Of a stretch of DNA of 64,000 bases, positions 43,450 through 53,249 are shown piece after piece (the first letter of the stretch is position 1; each line of letters opens with the position of its first letter). Source of the DNA: Elusimicrobiota bacterium (lineage in GTDB: Bacteria > Elusimicrobiota > Elusimicrobia > UBA1565 > UBA9628); contig JACQAZ010000034.1 in NCBI GenBank assembly GCA_016194705.1, positions 1-64,000 of the forward strand, read 5' to 3'. The position numbers and the translations under genes were made by a program. Under the pieces are notes generated by a model that made no database searches, was not told the origin of the DNA, and saw only the letters and a list, made by a program, of their open reading frames with translations.

Positions 43450-44556
43450 CTAGCGGATCTCGGAGTAGGTCTTCTCGTAGGCGGCCAGCATGTTGAGCAA
43501 GGTGAAGCGCTCGGCGATGGTCTCTCGCGCGGCCTGACCGAGGCGCTGTCGTAAAAGGGCGTTCGAACACAGTTCGGCGATCCTCTTGGCCAAAGCCGGA
43601 GCGCTGCGCGGCGGCACGAGCAGGCCGTTCTGGTTGTCGGCGACGACCTCGGCGACGCCGTCGACGTTGCTCGCCACGACCGGCAGGCCCATCGCCATCG
43701 CCTCGAGCAAGGCGTTGGGCAGGCCTTCCCACAAAGACGGGAGCACGAAGACGTCGATGCAGGAGAGCCAGGTCGTCACGTCGTCGCGCTCGCCCAACAG
43801 CCAGACGTGCTTCTCGAGGTGATTGCGGCGGATCTGGGCCTCGAGGCTGGCGCGCTTGGGCCCCTCGCCGAGGATCACGCAGCGCACGGGGTGGCGGTCC
43901 TTGAGCCGGGCCATCGCGTCGATCAGCAAGGCGTGGTTTTTCTGCGCGTCGAGCCGTCCGACCGCGCCCAGCAGCAGCTCGCCGGCGCCCAGGCGCAGCT
44001 CGAGCCGTTTTTGCGCGCGCTCGAGCTTCGAGACCGGCCAGCTCGCGTTGTCGACGCCGTTGTAGATCGTCGTGACCTTGGCCGGGTTGTAGCCCTGATG
44101 CTTGATGAGATACTTCCGGCTGGCCTCGCACTCGCAGATCAAGAGGTCGTCCGAACCCTTGAGCACGCGGTCGACCAAGAGGGTCAGCGTGGACCTGGTC
44201 CGGTAGCTCACGCGCGGCGAGCTGATCAGCTTGAAGTGGGCCTTGGCCCGCCGCTTGGCGACCCGGCAGAATTGGATGGCCTGGTACATGAGCGCGTGGA
44301 CGATGTCGGGCTGCTCATGCTCCAAGATCTTGATGAGCCCCTTGACGTCCTTGAAGGTCGGACGGCTTTTTACGCCCAGAGTGTGCACCGGGACTCCCAT
44401 GGTCTTGAGCCGGTGGGCGTAGGTCCCGAAGGGCTTGAGGCTCACCACGCCCGCCACCGTGAAGCGCCTGGGGTCGAGCAAGGTCGCCAGCGAGTAGAGC
44501 GTCTTCTCGGCGCCGCCGAGCGTCGTCGACGTGCTGACGAAGAGGATCCGGCTCAT
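43450..44556 (-). CDS. Family 4 glycosyltransferase
   Basis: A 368-residue GT-B enzyme. The N-terminus has TTLGGAEKTLYSLA; the C-terminal domain has LLGAVGRLDAQKNHALLIDA and the nucleotide-sugar loop VLPSLWEGLPNALLEAMAMGLPVVAS with the E-x7-E motif. It is the last gene of the polysaccharide locus, 4 bases after the aminotransferase gene. Donor and acceptor are unknown. Confidence 0.9.
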   Translation of the reverse strand: MSRILFVSTSTTLGGAEKTLYSLATLLDPRRFTVAGVVSLKPFGTYAHRLKTMGVPVHTLGVKSRPTFKDVKGLIKILEHEQPDIVHALMYQAIQFCRVAKRRAKAHFKLISSPRVSYRTRSTLTLLVDRVLKGSDDLLICECEASRKYLIKHQGYNPAKVTTIYNGVDNASWPVSKLERAQKRLELRLGAGELLLGAVGRLDAQKNHALLIDAMARLKDRHPVRCVILGEGPKRASLEAQIRRNHLEKHVWLLGERDDVTTWLSCIDVFVLPSLWEGLPNALLEAMAMGLPVVASNVDGVAEVVADNQNGLLVPPRSAPALAKRIAELCSNALLRQRLGQAARETIAERFTLLNMLAAYEKTYSEIR

Positions 44557-44560
44557 CCGG

Positions 44561-45679
44561 TCACTTGAAGAACTGGCGCACGGCCTTGCAGACGCGACGG
44601 ACCTCGGAGGCTTTGAGCTCCGGGTAGAGCGGCAGGGCCAGGTTGGTCAGGCTTGCCTGTTCGGCGACCGGGAAGTCGCCTTTGCGGTAGCCCAGGGAGC
44701 GGTAGGCCGGCTGCAGGTGCACGGGGATCGGGTAGTAGACGCCGCAGCCGACGCCCGAGGCCTGCAGGTGCTTCATCAGTCCGTCGCGGTTCTCCGTGCG
44801 GATCACGAAGAGGTGGAAGGAATGCTTGTTGCCGTTTTGGCCAAGGTCGGGCAGTTCGAGGCCGAGGTTCGAGAGTTCTTCGTTATAGATCGCCGCGAGT
44901 TTCCTACGGCTCTTGATCCAGGAGGCGAGATGCCGGAGCTTGACGCGCAGCACCGCGGCCTGAAGGTCGTCGAGGCGGTCGTTGCCGCCGATGAATTCGT
45001 GCTCGTAGGCCGAGCCGACCGCGCGCCCGCCGTGGCGCAGCTGGCGGCAGAGGCCGGCGAGGCGCTCGCTGCCGGTGACGATCGCCCCCGCGTCGCCGGC
45101 CGCTCCGAGGTTCTTCGAGGGGTAGAAGCTGAAGGCCGCCATGTCGCCCATCGTGCCCGCTTGGAGTCCATGGAAGAGCGTCATGTGGGCCTGGGCGCAG
45201 TCTTCGAGGACCTTCAGGCCCCGCCGGCGCGCCAGTGCCGTCAGCGCGTCCATGTCGGCCGGTTGGCCGTAGAGGTGCACCGGCGTGAGCACCTTGGTGC
45301 GCTTGGTGACGGCTTTGGCCGCGCTTTCGGGATCCATCGTCAAGGTGACGGGATCGACGTCGGCCAAGCGCGGCGCGGCCCCGACGGCCGAGACCGCGGT
45401 GGCCGTCGCGATGAAGGTGAAGGCCGGCACGATGACCTCGTCGCCGGGCTCGACTCCCATGGCCTTGAGCGCCAGAGAGAGGGCCGAGGTGCCCGAGGAG
45501 ACGCCGACGGCGTGCTTGGCTCCCGTCGACTTGGCGAACTCTTCTTCGAAGGCCTTGCCCTCGGGGCCTAGGATGTAGGCGCCCGAGTCCAGCGCGCGCA
45601 GGACGCACTTCCTCAGCTCCCTTGCCAGGCCCTGGTACTGCGCCTTGAGGTTCATGAGAGGAATCGTCTTGCTGGTCAT
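44561..45679 (-). CDS. DegT/DnrJ/EryC1-type sugar aminotransferase (WbpE-like)
   Basis: A 372-residue PLP enzyme that aminates a nucleotide keto-sugar using glutamate. The PLP Lys is Lys189 in SFYPSKNLGAAGDAGAIVT; SSGTSALSLAL, PAFTFIATATAV and VLEDCAQAH are also typical. With the UDP-GlcNAc dehydrogenases, the Gfo/Idh oxidoreductase and the acyltransferase it fits the WbpA-B-E-D route to UDP-2,3-diacetamido-2,3-dideoxyglucuronate. A second aminotransferase module is fused to the dehydrogenase encoded at 48060. It is 1 base upstream-linked to the sugar-phosphate transferase gene. Confidence 0.88.
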   Translation of the reverse strand: MTSKTIPLMNLKAQYQGLARELRKCVLRALDSGAYILGPEGKAFEEEFAKSTGAKHAVGVSSGTSALSLALKAMGVEPGDEVIVPAFTFIATATAVSAVGAAPRLADVDPVTLTMDPESAAKAVTKRTKVLTPVHLYGQPADMDALTALARRRGLKVLEDCAQAHMTLFHGLQAGTMGDMAAFSFYPSKNLGAAGDAGAIVTGSERLAGLCRQLRHGGRAVGSAYEHEFIGGNDRLDDLQAAVLRVKLRHLASWIKSRRKLAAIYNEELSNLGLELPDLGQNGNKHSFHLFVIRTENRDGLMKHLQASGVGCGVYYPIPVHLQPAYRSLGYRKGDFPVAEQASLTNLALPLYPELKASEVRRVCKAVRQFFK

Positions 45680-45680
45680 C

Positions 45681-47144
45681 TCAGTAAGCTCCCTTGCCGA
45701 GGAACATGGCGGGTGCCGTCTTGAGTATGATCTCGAGGTCCAGGCCCAGCGACCAATGCTCGATGTAGAAAAGATCCAGGCCGAAGCGCTGCTCGCTCGA
45801 GACGTCCGAGCGGCCCGAGACCTGCCAGAGCCCCGTGATGCCCGGGAGGATGTTCATGCGCTTCTTGGCGGTCGCGCCGAAATCGCGCTGCAGGCTCTCG
45901 AGCTCGCCGGTGGTCAGCGCCAGCGGGCGCGGGCCCACGACGCTCATCTCGCCGCGCAGGACGTTGAGGAATTGAGGAAACTCATCCAGCGAGAAGCGCC
46001 GCAGCCATTTGCCCACGCGCGTCACGCGCGGGTCGGCCTTGGCCTTGAAGAAGGCCCCCTTGTGGGCGTTGAGCTCCTTGACGCTCTCGATTCTTGACTC
46101 GGCGTCCGCGACCATGGTCCGGAACTTGTAGGCGAAGAAGATCTTGCCCCGGAAGCCGTAGCGCTTTTGCTTGTAGAGGATCGGGCCTTCCGAATCGAGC
46201 TTGATGAGCAGGCACACGGCGGCCAGGGGCACCGCGGTGGCCAGCAGGAGGGACAGGCTGAAGGCCAAGTCGAAGACGCGCTTGGCGAGAAAGTTGAGGG
46301 TGGTCAGCTGGGTGTGCTCGATGCGATAAGCCGGCAGCCCGAGGCTGTGGTCCATCTGCACCTCCCCCAGGCGCAGCTCGAGGAGGTCGGGCACCATCGT
46401 GAAGCGCACGCCGTGGGCCTCACAGAGCTCGGCGGCCTCAAGGATCCTGGGATGCGGCAAGGACGAGCGCAGCAGGATCAGCTCGTAGAAAGGACCGCCC
46501 TTGAGCGCGCGTTCCAGGTCCTCGGGGGCGGGCAGCTCGGCGAGCTCGGTGATCGCGGCCTCGGGGTGGCGCGAGCGGATGCGCCCTACGATCATCTCGG
46601 CGACCGTCCCGCGTCCCACGATGATGACTGGGCGCGCGGCCTCGTGGCGCGACATCCACTCGTCGAGCCAGAGCACCACGGTCTGTCCCAAGGTTACGAG
46701 CACGGCCGCGGTCGGCAAAGCCAGCACGAGCATCATGCGCGAGTACGCGAGGCGCCCGTAGATGTAGGTCGCGACCAGGGTGGCCCCCGTGCCCAGCACG
46801 CAGCCCTTGACGATCTGCAGGAAGCGATCCGCCCAGGTCATCCAGGAGCTGTTGTAGAGCTTGGAGGAGTACCAGAAGATCAAGAGCCACAGCGGCACGA
46901 CGGCCGGCAGTATGCGCTCGTAGAGCGACCACGGGGGAATATCGCCCGGGACCGGGAAGCGCCGGACCCACCAGGCGAGGTCGAATCGCAGCAGGTAGGC
47001 CAGGCGATAGGCCGTCCAGATCGCGAGCGCGTCGCAGAGCAGATGCAGAACGGTGCGCAGGGCGTGGCGCAGCCAAGGCGGCAGCCACACCGCCGAGGCG
47101 GCCGGGCGTTTGGTCTTCGGGGGGGCAACCGTCTGGCTCATCAT
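45681..47144 (-). CDS. Polyprenyl-phosphate sugar-1-phosphate transferase (initiating EPS/O-antigen enzyme)
   Basis: A 487-residue membrane protein. It has about four N-terminal helices, a CoA-binding-like middle (VIIVGRGTVAEMIVGRIRSR) and a last helix before the catalytic domain (KRVFDLAFSLSLLLATAVPL). Catalytic motifs are KRYGFRGKIFFAYKFRTM, RVGKWLRRFSLDEFPQFLNVL, MSVVGPRPL and PGITGLWQVSGRSD. It puts the first sugar phosphate on undecaprenyl phosphate. The start (47144, or 47141) overlaps the GT2 stop as ATGATGA; the open frame continues far upstream but without homology. Confidence 0.92.
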   Translation of the reverse strand: MMSQTVAPPKTKRPAASAVWLPPWLRHALRTVLHLLCDALAIWTAYRLAYLLRFDLAWWVRRFPVPGDIPPWSLYERILPAVVPLWLLIFWYSSKLYNSSWMTWADRFLQIVKGCVLGTGATLVATYIYGRLAYSRMMLVLALPTAAVLVTLGQTVVLWLDEWMSRHEAARPVIIVGRGTVAEMIVGRIRSRHPEAAITELAELPAPEDLERALKGGPFYELILLRSSLPHPRILEAAELCEAHGVRFTMVPDLLELRLGEVQMDHSLGLPAYRIEHTQLTTLNFLAKRVFDLAFSLSLLLATAVPLAAVCLLIKLDSEGPILYKQKRYGFRGKIFFAYKFRTMVADAESRIESVKELNAHKGAFFKAKADPRVTRVGKWLRRFSLDEFPQFLNVLRGEMSVVGPRPLALTTGELESLQRDFGATAKKRMNILPGITGLWQVSGRSDVSSEQRFGLDLFYIEHWSLGLDLEIILKTAPAMFLGKGAY

Positions 47145-48082
47145 TCGGTGGACTCCTCTATCAAGAAGCGCGGGCGGCGCCGGGCCTCGTCGAGCGCGCG
47201 CCAGAGGTACTCGCCGAGAACGCCGAGCATCATCCACTGCACGCCGCTGACAAGCAGCACCACGGCGGCAAAGCGAGTCCAGTCCTCGCCGAGGCCCGCG
47301 GGTTCGCTCAGCTGGGCCGCCAACCACAGTCCGCCGCCGACGACCGAAAAAAATCCCAGTCCCGAGATCAGGCGCATCGGCTGGTAGGAGAACGAGACGA
47401 TCGAGTCGAGCGCCAGCTTGAGCTTCTTCTCGAGGCTCCAGCCCGAGGTCCCGTGCAGGCGCGCCCTCTTGTCGTAGACGACGCCGGCCTGCGGGAAGCC
47501 CATCCAGGTGATCATCGCGAACACGCTGAAGTGGTTCTCGTGGAACTCGCGCAGGGCCTCGGCCACGCGGCGGTCGAGCAGAAGAAAGTCGGCTCCTTCG
47601 GCGGGCATATCCTTGAGGCCGACGAAGCGGCGCATCATGAAGTAGTACAGCCGCGACATCATCAAGGACCAGGGGCTTACGCCCTCGCGCTTGGCGCGAA
47701 CGGCCCAGACGACCTTGAGGCCCTCGCGCCATTTGGCCAGCAGCTGGGGCACGACCTCGGGCGGATCCTGGAGGTCGGCGGCCATGACGACCGCGCACTC
47801 GCCCTTCATGCGCTCGAGGCCGCAGAGGATGGCGCGGTGCGAGCCGAAGTTGCGCGTAAATCGCACGCCCCGCACGCGCGGGTCCTTGGCGGCGAGCTGG
47901 GCGACGACCTTGAAGGTCGCATCAGTCGAGTGGTCGTCGACGACGATCCACTCCCAGCGCACTTCATTGTCGAGCGCCTTGCCGAGCTCGGCGTAAAGCA
48001 AAGGCAGGTTCTCCGCCTCGTTGTAGGCGGGGGTGACGACGCTGACCACGGGGGCCGCGCTAGGCTTTGTCGAGGGTCTCAT
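47141..48082 (-). CDS. Family 2 glycosyltransferase with two C-terminal membrane helices (GtrB/ArnC type)
   Basis: A 313-residue polyprenyl-phosphate glycosyltransferase. The GT2 domain has VVTPAYNEAENL, IVVDDHSTD, TRNFGSHRAIL and the metal-binding AADLQDPPE. Two hydrophobic segments follow (residues 235-258 and 270-293). Such enzymes charge a lipid carrier with one sugar for later transfer. The start lies inside the end of the dehydrogenase-aminotransferase fusion gene (23-base overlap). Confidence 0.9.
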   Translation of the reverse strand: MRPSTKPSAAPVVSVVTPAYNEAENLPLLYAELGKALDNEVRWEWIVVDDHSTDATFKVVAQLAAKDPRVRGVRFTRNFGSHRAILCGLERMKGECAVVMAADLQDPPEVVPQLLAKWREGLKVVWAVRAKREGVSPWSLMMSRLYYFMMRRFVGLKDMPAEGADFLLLDRRVAEALREFHENHFSVFAMITWMGFPQAGVVYDKRARLHGTSGWSLEKKLKLALDSIVSFSYQPMRLISGLGFFSVVGGGLWLAAQLSEPAGLGEDWTRFAAVVLLVSGVQWMMLGVLGEYLWRALDEARRRPRFLIEESTE

Positions 48083-50483
48083 GCAGGGTCTTTGCGACGA
48101 GTTGGAGATCGGCGTCGGTCATGCCGTCGAAAAGCGGGAGGATGAGGCCGCGCTCGTGAGCGAGCTCGCTCTCTTTGAGCCCGTCTTTGCCGCACGACCA
48201 GGGCTCTTTGGCGTAGGCCGGCTCGAGATGCGCGCACATGATGCCGGGTTTGGAGTCCGCGCCCTTGGACTTGAGCGCGTCCTGGGCCTTCTCGCGCGAG
48301 ATCCTCGAGGGCAGCCGCACGCAGAAGCTCTGCCAATTGCTGCGTGCCCAGTCGGGCTCGACCGGCAGGCCGAGGCCCTTGATCGGCGCGAGGAGCTCGC
48401 GGTAGCGCGCGGCGAGCGTGCGGCGCCGGCGCACGAGGCCGTCCAAACGCTTGAGCTGCTCGCGGCCCACGGCGGCCTGGATGTCGGTCAGACGGTAGTT
48501 GTAGCCGAGCGCGGGGTAGGATTCGCCGGCGCTGCCGTGATTGCGCCAGAGCCGGAACTGGGCGTCGAAGTCCGCGTTGGCCGTCGTCAGCATGCCGCCG
48601 TCGCCCGTGGTCAGGATCTTGCGCGGATGAAACGAGAAGCAGCTGATGTCGCCGCGCGGCCGTCCGACGCGCTCCCAGCGGCCCTCCCAATTGAGCTCGG
48701 AGCCGATCGCGCAGGCTGCGTCCTCGACGACGGGGAGGCCCAAGGGCCTCGTGATTTTCAAGATCGACTTGAGATCGCAGGGCATGCCCATCTGGTGGAC
48801 GGCCAGCACGGCGCGGGTGCGATCCGTGAGCAGGGCCTTGAGCCTTTTCGGTTCGAGGTTGAAGGTCCCGGGCTCGATGTCGCAGAAGACGGGTTTGGCG
48901 CCGCAGTAGCGTATCGCGTTGGCCGTGGCGATGAAGGAGTGGCTCGCCGTGACGACTTCGTCGCCGGGTTTGACGCCCGCGGCCAATAGCGCCAAATGCA
49001 GCGCGGTCGTGCCGCTCGAGACCGCGCAGGCGAATTTCGCGCCGACGGCAAGCGCGAACTCGCGCTCGAAGGCCGCGACTTGCGGGCCTTGCATGACCCA
49101 GCCGCTGGCGAGCGCGGCTCCCGCCGCGTCGGCCTCCTCGGCGCCGAGCACGGGCCGCGCCAGAGGAAGCTTGCGGACCGCGGGCTTGCGGCCGTTGCTG
49201 TAGGCCGGCCGCCCGATGCCGACGTAATGGAGACCGGCGGCGCGCACGGTTTCGGGGTCCCAGCTGTTTCGGCCGTCGACGACCGCCTTGACCCCGCGGC
49301 GGGCCAAGGCCTCGAAGTCGAGCCGCGCGTAAGCCTCGTGAGCGGTGTTGAGCACGACGACCTCGGGGGCGGGCTCGTCGTCGAGCGAGCCGGGAACAAA
49401 ACCGTGTCCCGAAATCTCCGTCTCGGAGTACAACGGATCATGGAGCTTGACCGATGCGCCGCGCCTTGCGAGGGCCTCGCGCAGCAGGAAGGCCGTCGAG
49501 CAGGCGTGCTCCTTGACCTGCGGGCGAAAACCCAGGCCGAGGACCAGCGCCGTGCGGCCCTCAAGGCCGGACCATTCGCGCTCGAGGCGGTCCAGCGCGC
49601 GCCTTGCCTGGTCGTCGTTGATCCGGCGCGAGCGTTCGGCCAAGGTCGCCGGCTCGCCGAACTCGCGCGCGCTCTTGGTCAGGAAATAGGGGTAAACCGG
49701 CGTGCAATGGCCTCCGACGCCGATGCCGGGCCAGAGCAGCGCGCTCTCCCCGTCGGTGTTGGCGGCCGCGATGACGGGGGCGAGCTCGACGCCGACCGCT
49801 TCGGCGTAGAGCGAGAGCTCGTTGGCAAGGGCGATGTTGACGTCGCGGTAGACCATGCCGGCGAGTTTCGCGAGCTCCGCGGCCTCCAAGGTCTTGAGAT
49901 TGATGACGGGCGCGCCGAGCCAGCGCTTGTAGAACTCCTCGGCCGCCTTGGCGCAGGCCGGGGTCAGGCCGCCGACGATCTTGGGGTTTTTCTCGAGATG
50001 CTCGAAGACCTTGCGGCTCTTGACGCGTTCGGGGGAGAAGGCCAGATTGAAGTCCTTGCCGGCCTTCAAGCGGACCTCGAGCAGAGGCCGCAGGGTCTTG
50101 GCCGTCGTGCCGACCGGCAGGGTCGTCTCGAAGCAGACCAAAGCGCCTTTCTTGAGTCCCGCGCCGACCTGCCGCGCGGCAGCCGTAATGAGCGACAGAT
50201 CGGCGTCGCGCTCGGCCGTGAGCAGCACCGGGACGATGACGACGATCGCGTCGCTTTGCGCGGCGGCGAGCTTCGTGTCGGCCGTCGCCTTGAGCGCGCC
50301 CGCGGCGACGAGCTCTGTGACGGCGTCGCCGACGCCGGGCTCGTCGATGGGGGACTTGCCCTCGTTGATCGCGTCCACGACCTTCGGGTTGATGTCGACG
50401 GCAAGGACCTCGGCGCCCTTCTTGGCGAACTGGCACGCCAGCGGCAGCCCCATCTTGCCGGCGCCGACGACCGCGATCTTCAT
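48060..50483 (-). CDS. Fusion: nucleotide-sugar 6-dehydrogenase plus DegT-family aminotransferase
   Basis: An 807-residue bifunctional protein. Residues 1-425 are a UDP-GlcNAc/ManNAc-type dehydrogenase: VVGAGKMGLPLACQFAKKG, FETTLPVGTTAKTL, FSPERVKSRKVF and GIGVGGHCTPVYPYFL with catalytic Cys260. Residues 440-807 are a DegT aminotransferase: SSGTTALHLALLAAGVKPGD, VVEDAACAIGSE and SFHPRKILTTGDGG with PLP-Lys622. The join (YVGIGRPAYSNGRKPAVRK) is a short basic linker with no stop or frame change. The two activities belong to one route but are normally separate proteins, with an oxidation step between them. It starts 2 bases after the epimerase stop. Confidence 0.9.
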   Translation of the reverse strand: MKIAVVGAGKMGLPLACQFAKKGAEVLAVDINPKVVDAINEGKSPIDEPGVGDAVTELVAAGALKATADTKLAAAQSDAIVVIVPVLLTAERDADLSLITAAARQVGAGLKKGALVCFETTLPVGTTAKTLRPLLEVRLKAGKDFNLAFSPERVKSRKVFEHLEKNPKIVGGLTPACAKAAEEFYKRWLGAPVINLKTLEAAELAKLAGMVYRDVNIALANELSLYAEAVGVELAPVIAAANTDGESALLWPGIGVGGHCTPVYPYFLTKSAREFGEPATLAERSRRINDDQARRALDRLEREWSGLEGRTALVLGLGFRPQVKEHACSTAFLLREALARRGASVKLHDPLYSETEISGHGFVPGSLDDEPAPEVVVLNTAHEAYARLDFEALARRGVKAVVDGRNSWDPETVRAAGLHYVGIGRPAYSNGRKPAVRKLPLARPVLGAEEADAAGAALASGWVMQGPQVAAFEREFALAVGAKFACAVSSGTTALHLALLAAGVKPGDEVVTASHSFIATANAIRYCGAKPVFCDIEPGTFNLEPKRLKALLTDRTRAVLAVHQMGMPCDLKSILKITRPLGLPVVEDAACAIGSELNWEGRWERVGRPRGDISCFSFHPRKILTTGDGGMLTTANADFDAQFRLWRNHGSAGESYPALGYNYRLTDIQAAVGREQLKRLDGLVRRRRTLAARYRELLAPIKGLGLPVEPDWARSNWQSFCVRLPSRISREKAQDALKSKGADSKPGIMCAHLEPAYAKEPWSCGKDGLKESELAHERGLILPLFDGMTDADLQLVAKTLHETLDKA

Positions 50484-50485
50484 TC

Positions 50486-51445
50486 TTAGACCTTCGCGCC
50501 CGTCAGGCGGCTGCGGTGCCAGTCAAGCGTCGCCCGCAAGCCCTCTTCCAGCGAGACTTTCGGTTCGAACTGCAGCAGGCGCCGCGCCTTCTCGATGACG
50601 GGAACGCGCGAGCGCACCTCGGCGCGCGCCATCTCCTTGAACCTGATCTCGGTGCCCGGGCACAGGCGCGCGACACAGCGCGCCAAGCCCAAGGTCGTCT
50701 CCACCTCGCGCGGGTTGCCGATGTTGAAGTCCTCGCCGGCGGCCTCGGGCCTTGCCAGCGCGGCCACGGCCGCGTCGACGAAGTCCGAGACGAAGCACCA
50801 GGCGCGAAGCGGCGTGCCGTCGCCGTAGACGCTCAGGGGCTTGCCCAGGATCGCGGCCGTGCAGAAGTTCGAGATCGCGCCCTCGCCGGTCTGGCGCGGG
50901 CCGTAGATATTGAAAGGACGCAGGATCGTGGTCGCCATGTTGTTGGCCTCGCCCATGCGCATGACGAACTGCTCTGAGGCGAGCTTGCTCGTGGCGTAGA
51001 CCCAGCGCTTATCCGAGACGCCGCCGATCTTGTGGGGCGCCCGTTCGTCGACCCAGAGAGCGTCGGGGCCGAAGACCTCGGATGTGGAGGCGTAGACGAA
51101 CTTCTTGACGCCGGCCTCGGCGGAGGCTTCCAGGAGGTTGACGGTGCCCAGAAGGTTGACGCGCAAGGTCTCGAGCGGGCGCTCGTAGTAGGATGATACG
51201 CCCGCGATGGCCGCCAAGTGCACGACGGCCGACACTCCGGAGAGCGCCTTGTCGACCGACTTGCGGTCGAGCACGTCGCCGTTCAGGAAAGAGACGTTGC
51301 GGTGCTCCTTGAGCTCGGGGACGTGCGACAAAGAGTCGCGCCGCATGTTGTCGAAGAGGACGAGCTTGGTCTTCGGGACCAGACGCTCGGCCAGGTGCGT
51401 GCCGATGAAGCCTGCCCCGCCGGTGATCAACAATTTTCCGTTCAT
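50486..51445 (-). CDS. NAD-dependent nucleotide-sugar epimerase/dehydratase
   Basis: A 319-residue extended SDR with LLITGGAGFIGTHLAERL, HLAAIAGVSSYYERP, ASTSEVFG and YATSKLASE. Homology is to UDP-glucose/GlcNAc 4-epimerases and related enzymes; the substrate cannot be fixed from sequence. The start at 51445 overlaps the acyltransferase stop by 1 base (TGATG). Confidence 0.85.
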   Translation of the reverse strand: MNGKLLITGGAGFIGTHLAERLVPKTKLVLFDNMRRDSLSHVPELKEHRNVSFLNGDVLDRKSVDKALSGVSAVVHLAAIAGVSSYYERPLETLRVNLLGTVNLLEASAEAGVKKFVYASTSEVFGPDALWVDERAPHKIGGVSDKRWVYATSKLASEQFVMRMGEANNMATTILRPFNIYGPRQTGEGAISNFCTAAILGKPLSVYGDGTPLRAWCFVSDFVDAAVAALARPEAAGEDFNIGNPREVETTLGLARCVARLCPGTEIRFKEMARAEVRSRVPVIEKARRLLQFEPKVSLEEGLRATLDWHRSRLTGAKV

Positions 51446-52173
51446 CAGTGTTTTTCCTTGCGCGAGCGGATGACCTTGGCCGGCACGCCGGCGGCCACGC
51501 AGAAGGCCGGCACGTCCTCGGTCACGACCGCTCCCGCGCCGACGATCGCTCCGCGGCCCACCGTCACGCCGGGCAGGAGCACGGCGTTGGTGCCGACATC
51601 GGCCCAATCCTCGACGCGGACCGTCTTGATGCGCAGGTCGGTCTTGAGGATCGGCACGCCCAGCGGCTTGCCCGTGTGCTCGCTTCCCAAGACCTTGGCG
51701 CCCGGCCCCCAGCCGATGTATTCTCCCAGCACGAGGTCGCGCGCGTCGAAATAGCATTGCGGCCCGAGCCACGAATGAGCGCCGATGACGCAGCGCCCGT
51801 CATGGCGGCCCTGCAGGTAGCCCTGCGCGCCGAGGAAGACGCCGTCGCCGAGCTCGAAGGTCTCGGCGTGCTTGAACCCGAAGCCCGCGCCGACCGTGAT
51901 CCCGTGGCCGAAGCGCCGGCACAAGGCGCGAAGCACGGACCGGCGCATGCGATGGCTTTCGGCGTCGTCGCCCCAGCAGGATCGCCCGTAGAGGGCCAAG
52001 AGCTGGTCGGCGGTCTTGGTCTTGCGCAGGCGGGCCGAGAGAGCCAGCTCGTCTTCGGGATCGCGCGCGACGGTCTTGCGGCCGTGCACCGCGCGCACGA
52101 CGCGCGACTTAACGGCCCGCCCCGCCTTCGGCGGGGCGACCGCAGGACGCCCGTACGGGCTATCGGCCCGCAT
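51445..52173 (-). CDS. Left-handed beta-helix acyltransferase (WbpD/sugar O- or N-acetyltransferase type)
   Basis: A 242-residue protein with hexapeptide repeats in the last 140 residues ([69 protein letters not shown]) and the typical PAKVIRSR tail. The N-terminal 80 residues are helical and basic. It probably acetylates a sugar amine or hydroxyl. The start at 52173 overlaps the oxidoreductase end by 14 bases; an internal start is possible. Next to a Gfo/Idh dehydrogenase and DegT enzyme, an N-acetyl step of the diacetamido-uronate route is the best guess. Confidence 0.8.
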   Translation of the reverse strand: MRADSPYGRPAVAPPKAGRAVKSRVVRAVHGRKTVARDPEDELALSARLRKTKTADQLLALYGRSCWGDDAESHRMRRSVLRALCRRFGHGITVGAGFGFKHAETFELGDGVFLGAQGYLQGRHDGRCVIGAHSWLGPQCYFDARDLVLGEYIGWGPGAKVLGSEHTGKPLGVPILKTDLRIKTVRVEDWADVGTNAVLLPGVTVGRGAIVGAGAVVTEDVPAFCVAAGVPAKVIRSRKEKH

Positions 52174-53236
52174 GGAGTGCGGGCAGCTCGACGGGCTGGC
52201 CGCGGTTGTGCATGGAGCGCGTCGCGGCCTCGAGCAGCGCGATCGTGCGCAGGCCGGCCTCGCCGGGAGTCAGCGGCTTTTCCTTTCCCGACACGCACGC
52301 CGCGAAGTGCTTGGCCTCGACGCGCAGGGCTTCCGTGATGTCGATCTGCGGGGCCCACATGTCGCCGGCGCGGTAGCCCACGAGCATCTTGTAGACGCTC
52401 TCGGCGTCGCCGTTGAGCGTGATGCCCTTGTCGTAGACCTTGATCTTCTCGCTGGGCTCGAGGTCGTCGTAGACGATCATCTTCTTGCTGCCCGCGATGA
52501 GGGTCCGCCGCATCTTGACGGGCGAGAGCCAGTTGGCGTGGACGTGGCCGATGACCGAGTCGTCGAAGAACAGGGTGAGGTAGGCGGTGTTCTCGAGCCC
52601 GCGCGGCACGTGCGCGATGCCGGTCGCCGAGACGGCCACGGGCCTCTTGGGAAGCACGAAATCCATGATCGAGAGGTCGTGCACGGCGAGGTCCCAAATG
52701 ACGTTGACGTCGTGCTGAAAGAGGCCGAGGTTGACGCGCACCGAGTCGTAGTAGTAGATGTCGCCCAAGTCCCCCTTGGCGACGAGCTCGTGAATCTTGC
52801 GCACGGCCCCCGTGTAGACGAAGGTGTGATCGACCATCAAGACGAGCTTGCGTCGCGCGGCCTCGCCGATGAGCTCGAGGCACTGTTCGGAGCTGGACGC
52901 CAGCGGCTTGGTCACGAGGACGTGTTTGCCGGCCTTGAGCGCCTGCAGGGCCAGGGCGTGGTGCGTCGAGACGGGCGTGGCGATGATGACCGCTTCGACC
53001 TTGGGGTTGTTGATGAGCTCCTTCGGGTCCGAGGTGACTCTCGATGCGGGGTGGCGGCGTCGCGCCAAGGCCGCCAGGTCGGGCTTCAAGTCGGCGACCG
53101 CGATCAGCTCGCAATCGGGGCTCTCGGCGAAATTGCGGGCGAGGTTTGGTCCCCAATAGCCGTAGCCGATGACGCCCACGCCGATGGCTGAGCGGCCGCC
53201 CTGGGAACGGGATTTCCCGTCGGGAGATGCGGACAT
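52160..53236 (-). CDS. Gfo/Idh/MocA oxidoreductase (WbpB/WlbA-like)
   Basis: A 358-residue NAD(P)-dependent sugar oxidoreductase: [45 protein letters not shown] and [14 protein letters not shown], the last carrying the catalytic His/Asp region of this family. It may oxidise C3 of a UDP-N-acetylhexosamine uronate ahead of amination by a DegT enzyme. It starts at 53236 with TATAAT 13 bases upstream, a separate promoter within the locus. Confidence 0.88.
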   Translation of the reverse strand: MSASPDGKSRSQGGRSAIGVGVIGYGYWGPNLARNFAESPDCELIAVADLKPDLAALARRRHPASRVTSDPKELINNPKVEAVIIATPVSTHHALALQALKAGKHVLVTKPLASSSEQCLELIGEAARRKLVLMVDHTFVYTGAVRKIHELVAKGDLGDIYYYDSVRVNLGLFQHDVNVIWDLAVHDLSIMDFVLPKRPVAVSATGIAHVPRGLENTAYLTLFFDDSVIGHVHANWLSPVKMRRTLIAGSKKMIVYDDLEPSEKIKVYDKGITLNGDAESVYKMLVGYRAGDMWAPQIDITEALRVEAKHFAACVSGKEKPLTPGEAGLRTIALLEAATRSMHNRGQPVELPALHAGR

Positions 53237-53249
53237 ATAAGAAAAGATG

